Of a stretch of 64,000 bases of DNA, positions 60,301-64,000 are shown piece after piece. This stretch comes from an uncultured Roseobacter sp. (GTDB lineage Bacteria > Pseudomonadota > Alphaproteobacteria > Rhodobacterales > Rhodobacteraceae): NCBI GenBank assembly GCA_947488305.1, contig CANKZM010000001.1, forward strand, positions 372,001-436,000. Reading direction: 5' to 3'. The notes below the pieces were generated by a model that was not told the DNA's origin, searched no databases, and saw nothing but the letters and a program-made list of their open reading frames with translations. The translations under genes were made by a program, and so were the position numbers. Position 1 is the first letter of the stretch. Each line of letters opens with the position of its first letter.

Positions 60301-61847
60301 GCACGCAGGCCGTCGGCACAACCCGTCGCGGGCGCGGTGCCCGCAAGGCGGTGCGGCAGGCCCGTGACATTACGATGCTGCCCGCGCTCAAACGCGCGCT
60401 GCCGCTGACCGAACCCATGACACCGGAGCAGATTGCGCGCATTGATGCGGCGTCAATGTCAATTCTTGAAGACGTCGGCGTTGTTTTCCGGGATCCCATC
60501 GCGCTGGAGGATTGGAGGCGCATTGGGGCAGATGTGCGCGGGGAACACGTACATCTGGATCGCGCATTGGTGCGTGAACTGATCGCCACGATACCCGAAA
60601 CCTTCACCTATCACGCGCGCGATCCCGAAAAGAACCTGCCCTTCGGCAAGGACCACGGGATTTTTGTGCCGATGACCGGCGCGCCTTACCTGCGTGACCT
60701 CGATGACGTCCGCCGCAACCCTACGCTGGAAGATCTGGCGAATTTCCACAAGCTGAGCCACATGCTGCCAGCGATGCATTCCTCGGCCCACCACATTGTC
60801 GAACCCTACGATCATCCCATCAGTCAGCGGCATTTGCGCATCACCTATTCGTCGATGAAACACTCCGACAAGACCTTCATGGGCATGACGACAAGCCCAA
60901 GGAACGCGGAAGATGTACTGGAGATGAGTGCGATCCTTTTTGGTGCGGATTTCCTAGAGTCTCATCCCGTCGTTACAGGCAATTGCAACGGCAATTCGCC
61001 GCTCGTCTGGGACGAGACAATGCTGGGTGCCTTGCGCGCCTTTTCCCGTCGAAACCAGCCGGTTCTATGCTCGCCCTTCGTTTTAGGGGGCGCCAACACC
61101 CCCGCGTCCGTCGCACCGACTGTAGCGCAACTGAACGCCGAGGCGCTTTCCGCACTCGCCTACACCCAGGTGATCCGCAAAGGTGCGCCAGCGATTTACG
61201 GGCATTATCTCTCCACCGTCTCAATGAAATCCGGCGCCCCCATGGCGGGCACGCCGGAAATCAGCCTGATGAACTTCATGATCGGGCAGATGGCACGGTA
61301 CTACGGTGTGCCATGGCGGACGTCGACGTCACTGGGCGGGGCCAAAACCTTTGACGCGCAAGCCGGGTACGAAAGTGCCATGACGTTGAATGCGGTCCTG
61401 ATGAGCGGGGCCAACTACATGTGGCACGCGGCAGGATGGAACGAGGCAGGCATGCATTGCTCCATGGCGAAGTTCGTCGTGGATGCCGAGGTTTGCGCCA
61501 TGGGGTACCGCATGGCCGAAGGGATACGATGGGATGATTTCGACGCCGCGGTTGCAGCGGTCGCCGATGTTGGGCCGGGGGGGCACTACCTTGGGCACCC
61601 GCATACGCTGGAGAATTTCCAGCGCGCCTTCTTCATGCCGGAAATGTTCGACAATAACTCCATCGAACAATGGCAGGCTGAGGGCGGCATTGAGATAAAC
61701 GAACGCGCACTGCAATGCGCACGGGCCTTGCTGGCAGATTATGAAGAGCCCAGGCTTGATCCCGGTATTGACGAGGCTTTGCGCGACTACATTGAGCGCC
61801 GGGAAAGCGAAATCCCCGCGGCGGACGCCCTCAACCAGGAGTACTGA
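60297..61847 (+). CDS. MttB-family methyltransferase, non-pyrrolysine
   Basis: A 516-residue member of the trimethylamine methyltransferase (MttB, COG5598) superfamily: MTPEQIARIDAASMSILEDVG near 40-60, GAPYLRDLDDVRRNPTLEDL, VTGNCNGNSPLVWD, LGGANTPASVAPTVAQLNAE and GPGGHYLGHPHTLEN. The frame has no in-frame amber codon, so it is a non-Pyl homologue like those shown elsewhere to demethylate glycine betaine, proline betaine or carnitine. Such enzymes pass the methyl to a corrinoid protein, but none is encoded in the visible part of the operon. The substrate is thus open. Confidence 0.85.
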   Translation: MSTQAVGTTRRGRGARKAVRQARDITMLPALKRALPLTEPMTPEQIARIDAASMSILEDVGVVFRDPIALEDWRRIGADVRGEHVHLDRALVRELIATIPETFTYHARDPEKNLPFGKDHGIFVPMTGAPYLRDLDDVRRNPTLEDLANFHKLSHMLPAMHSSAHHIVEPYDHPISQRHLRITYSSMKHSDKTFMGMTTSPRNAEDVLEMSAILFGADFLESHPVVTGNCNGNSPLVWDETMLGALRAFSRRNQPVLCSPFVLGGANTPASVAPTVAQLNAEALSALAYTQVIRKGAPAIYGHYLSTVSMKSGAPMAGTPEISLMNFMIGQMARYYGVPWRTSTSLGGAKTFDAQAGYESAMTLNAVLMSGANYMWHAAGWNEAGMHCSMAKFVVDAEVCAMGYRMAEGIRWDDFDAAVAAVADVGPGGHYLGHPHTLENFQRAFFMPEMFDNNSIEQWQAEGGIEINERALQCARALLADYEEPRLDPGIDEALRDYIERRESEIPAADALNQEY

Positions 61848-62476
61848 TGATGATATCGGTCGTGCGTCCCGCCTCAACAACAGCTTCCATCGATAATCTG
61901 GCGGAACTCTTGTGGTCAACAGATCCAAAGCTCAACACGTTCATGTTTCGGGACAATTCAACCTTGCTGAAGATTTTGGGGCGTGAATGGCCAAGCAAGG
62001 AAGGTCTCCTGTCACACAACCAGGCCTTTGTTGCTGGTGACGGAGCAGATTTTCATGGCGTTCTGATCGGGCACACGGCACATGAATATGCCAAAAACTT
62101 TGAGGCATCGGTGCGACTCCAGACCGAGCCGCTGGAAAACGACGAAGCCGCTCATTTGGAAGCCGCCCTAAAGTGGATGGATCGGTTGTTCCCGGCGCCT
62201 CCCGACCGGTCCCATTATATTCTCGAGTTTGCTATTTCCCGATCTGCGCGGGGCGCAGGTCTGGCGGCGCAGTTTATGCGCGCCGCAGAACAGCGCGCCA
62301 GGCGTTCGGGATGCAAGCGGCTGTGCCCCGATGTGGCCGCCGACAATGAAGCGGTCGGGTTCTACAAACACATCGGATTTGAAGTTGAGATCGAAACCCG
62401 CGTTCCTTTTTTGCATGAAAAGCATGGGATCGGGCTGCACTTTCAAATGGTGCGGAACCTGGATGATCTGTCATGA
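61847..62476 (+). CDS. GNAT-family N-acetyltransferase
   Basis: A 209-residue GNAT protein. The acetyl-CoA-binding motif ARGAGLAAQFMRAAEQRA is at about 140-157, and NEAVGFYKHIGFEVE is motif B. The ATG at 61847 overlaps the MttB stop by one base and has AGGAG before it; the next codon is also ATG. The acceptor is unknown. Within the operon it may acetylate a pathway amine or relieve toxicity (inferred). Confidence 0.85.
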   Translation: MMISVVRPASTTASIDNLAELLWSTDPKLNTFMFRDNSTLLKILGREWPSKEGLLSHNQAFVAGDGADFHGVLIGHTAHEYAKNFEASVRLQTEPLENDEAAHLEAALKWMDRLFPAPPDRSHYILEFAISRSARGAGLAAQFMRAAEQRARRSGCKRLCPDVAADNEAVGFYKHIGFEVEIETRVPFLHEKHGIGLHFQMVRNLDDLS

Positions 62477-63807
62477 AAATCTCCCGGTTGCCGCGTGATC
62501 CGGGGCCAGCAGGCTGGAACAGTATCCTGCCCGAAGCCAAACCGGCAGAACCTCTCGCACATGATATAACCGCTGACTGGCTGGTCATTGGTGCCGGTTT
62601 TGCAGGGTTGGCGGCTGCACGAAGACTGGCGCAACTTTGTCCGGCGGATCGCGTTGTTGTACTCGAAGCCTCGCGGGTGGGTGAGGGGCCTGCCGGTCGA
62701 AATTCCGGGTTCATGATAGATCTGCCGCACGATCTGGCGTCTGAAAACTATGGCGGCAAGCTTGCTGAAGACAGGGCGCAAATTGAGGATAACCGTCGCG
62801 CAATAGCATTTGCTGCTGAGATGGCGCAGGAATTTGGACTATCGCAAGAGGCCTTCGCGCAGTCTGGCAAGATCAATGCCGCTGCGTCGCCGAAAGGCGA
62901 TCAGCATAATCGGGATTTCGCATCCCATCTCTCGGCTTTGTCGGAACCTTACGAAATGCTTGATGCTCATGACATGCGTGAGCTTTGTGGTTCCGCGTAT
63001 TTCTCCGGCGGACTATTTACGCCCAATGCGGCGATGATCCAGCCTGCGCTTTTTGTGCGTGGGGTTGCATCGGGCATACAAACAAATCGGGTCCGCCTCT
63101 ATGAACTCAGCCCAGTAACGTCGCTGGCGCGAGAAGGGTCAGATTGGGTCGCAGGTACGCCTTCAGGGCTGGTCACGGCTCCACGGGTTATTCTGGCAGT
63201 AAATGGGCATTTGCAGAGTTTTGGTCACATGCGGGGCCGGCTCATGCACGTGTTCACGTATGCTTCCATGACGCGGGCGCTGACGTCGGAAGAATGCCAA
63301 ACGCTGGGAGGTGCGCCGAGCTGGGGGGTCACACCGGCTGATCCGTTGGGCACAACCGTACGCCGGATATCCGGGACGGGTGGAGACCGGATTGTGATCC
63401 GCAACCGGTTCACCTTTGACCCGTCGATGGAGGTTTCAAATGCGCGTATTGCGGCAGTCGGCCGTGATCATGACCGTTCCTTTGCGGCACGGTTTCCGAT
63501 GCTGCCCGGGGTCGAAATGGAATACCGATGGGGCGGGCGGCTCTGCTTGAGCTATAACAACGTGCAAGTGGTTGGTGAACTGGAAGAGGGTGTGTGGTCC
63601 GCTTGTTGCCAGAACGGGCTGGGGACGGCAAAAGGAACGCTTGCGGGAATGCTGGCTGCAGAAGCGGCGAACGGTGTCGGATCAGCGGCTCTTGGGCGGG
63701 TCAGTGGGTCAGCATTGCCCAAAAAACTGCCACCTGCACCATTGGCGCAGGTGGCTGCGAATACGAGATTGCGCTGGGGTGAGTGGCGCGCAGGTCGCGA
63801 GTTTTAG
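62473..63807 (+). CDS. FAD-dependent oxidoreductase, DAO/sarcosine oxidase type
   Basis: A 444-residue DAO-superfamily flavoenzyme. The FAD motif VIGAGFAGLAAARRLAQL is near 37-54, with NSGFMIDLPHDL and a C-terminal GVWSACCQNGLGTAKGTLAG FAD-contact region. These enzymes oxidise secondary or tertiary amino groups, for example sarcosine, dimethylglycine, or D-amino acids. Beside a methyltransferase and ProC-like reductase, an N-methyl or cyclic amino acid is a likely substrate. It ends 4 bases before the convergent livF-like gene. Confidence 0.88.
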   Translation: MKISRLPRDPGPAGWNSILPEAKPAEPLAHDITADWLVIGAGFAGLAAARRLAQLCPADRVVVLEASRVGEGPAGRNSGFMIDLPHDLASENYGGKLAEDRAQIEDNRRAIAFAAEMAQEFGLSQEAFAQSGKINAAASPKGDQHNRDFASHLSALSEPYEMLDAHDMRELCGSAYFSGGLFTPNAAMIQPALFVRGVASGIQTNRVRLYELSPVTSLAREGSDWVAGTPSGLVTAPRVILAVNGHLQSFGHMRGRLMHVFTYASMTRALTSEECQTLGGAPSWGVTPADPLGTTVRRISGTGGDRIVIRNRFTFDPSMEVSNARIAAVGRDHDRSFAARFPMLPGVEMEYRWGGRLCLSYNNVQVVGELEEGVWSACCQNGLGTAKGTLAGMLAAEAANGVGSAALGRVSGSALPKKLPPAPLAQVAANTRLRWGEWRAGREF

Positions 63808-63811
63808 GTCC

Positions 63812-64000
63812 TCAGATGGCGAGGTACTCCTCGCGTAACTCCTTGTTTTCGAGAACTTCAGCGGCTGAGCCGTCAAAGACGATCCCGCCGGTATCCAGGA
63901 TCACCGCGCGGTCCGCCAACTCAAGCGCGCGAACGGCATTCTGTTCCACAAGGATCGTTGTCATCCCCTGTTCTTTGATGATCCGAAGCGTCTTTTCGAT
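63812..64000 (-). CDS. Branched-chain amino acid type ABC ATPase, LivF-like (partial, C-terminal)
   Basis: The last 62 codons of a minus-strand gene that continues beyond the window. The visible translation ends in ILVEQNAVRALELADRAVIL, then GIVFDGSAAEVLENKELR and a final EEYLAI, which is the standard C-terminus of LivF-type ATPases; the H-loop position here is Gln-Asn (VEQN), as normal for LivF. It suggests that a HAAT-type amino acid/urea importer lies just beyond, which could feed the adjoining catabolic operon. Confidence 0.85.
   Translation of the reverse strand: MEKTLRIIKEQGMTTILVEQNAVRALELADRAVILDTGGIVFDGSAAEVLENKELREEYLAI

Noticed and set aside
60297-61847. Pyrrolysine-encoding MttB
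   Set aside because: The frame is uninterrupted, with no in-frame amber codon to be read as pyrrolysine.

Overview
The window looks like part of the chromosome of an alphaproteobacterium of the Rhodobacteraceae, most likely the Roseobacter group. The grounds are gene content and order: an NDUFA12-like complex I subunit, a lone mlaD, a DUF2155 protein and a convergent aat-accC-accB set; a glp operon with a DeoR-type repressor; an Entner-Doudoroff plus glycogen cluster; and a non-pyrrolysine MttB-family gene. This placement is inferred from gene neighbourhoods, not from a ribosomal RNA. No rRNA, tRNA, insertion sequence, prophage or CRISPR was recognised. Coding density is very high and no gene-free stretch exceeds 300 bases; the longest gaps (9466-9688, 43381-43579, 41333-41525) are described.

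Region 1 (2-8700, all +) is the least familiar part. In order it holds a membrane-anchored Ser/Thr kinase (cut by the window edge), a very acidic FHA protein, a PP2C phosphatase, a P-loop GTPase-like protein, a large dynamin-like GTPase with a Trp/Arg-rich motif, a smaller GTPase, a roadblock-like protein and an unrecognised protein. Overlapping starts and stops suggest one operon. It reads as a Thr-phosphorylation switch (writer, reader, eraser) coupled to a set of GTPases, and is the best candidate here for an undescribed system.

Region 2 (8704-12791) is glycerol catabolism: glpR (-) divergent from glpD-glpK (+).

Region 3 (12874-30618, all +) is central carbohydrate metabolism: gap, edd, eda and a PfkB sugar kinase, then glgP-glgB-glgC-glgA-glgX-malQ-pgm. 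A perfect 20-bp palindrome of LacI-family type lies before gap. Together these genes can store hexose as glycogen and release it into the Entner-Doudoroff route.

Region 4 (30622-43380) is a galactoside uptake and breakdown cluster: an ABC transporter (binding protein, two permeases, a divergently encoded ATPase), GH36 alpha-galactosidase, GH42 beta-galactosidase, SDR, SMP-30 lactonase, dgoK and dgoA, with an IclR regulator and a clear inverted-repeat operator. Galactonate dehydratase is missing and the SDR lacks its catalytic Lys.

Region 5 (43580-56345) is mixed: kynU, a Tat-exported PhoX-like protein, a photolyase-related FAD protein, clpP-clpX with a good terminator, a RidA-family protein, NDUFA12, mlaD, DUF2155, aat, accC, accB and an acyl-CoA synthetase-like ligase.

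Region 6 (56471-64000) is a tight catabolic operon: GntR regulator, DapA-family lyase, aldehyde dehydrogenase, ProC-like reductase, MttB-family methyltransferase, GNAT and a DAO-type FAD oxidoreductase, meeting the end of a livF-like gene. It suggests use of an N-methylated amino acid such as a proline-type betaine; the substrate is not proven by the sequence.
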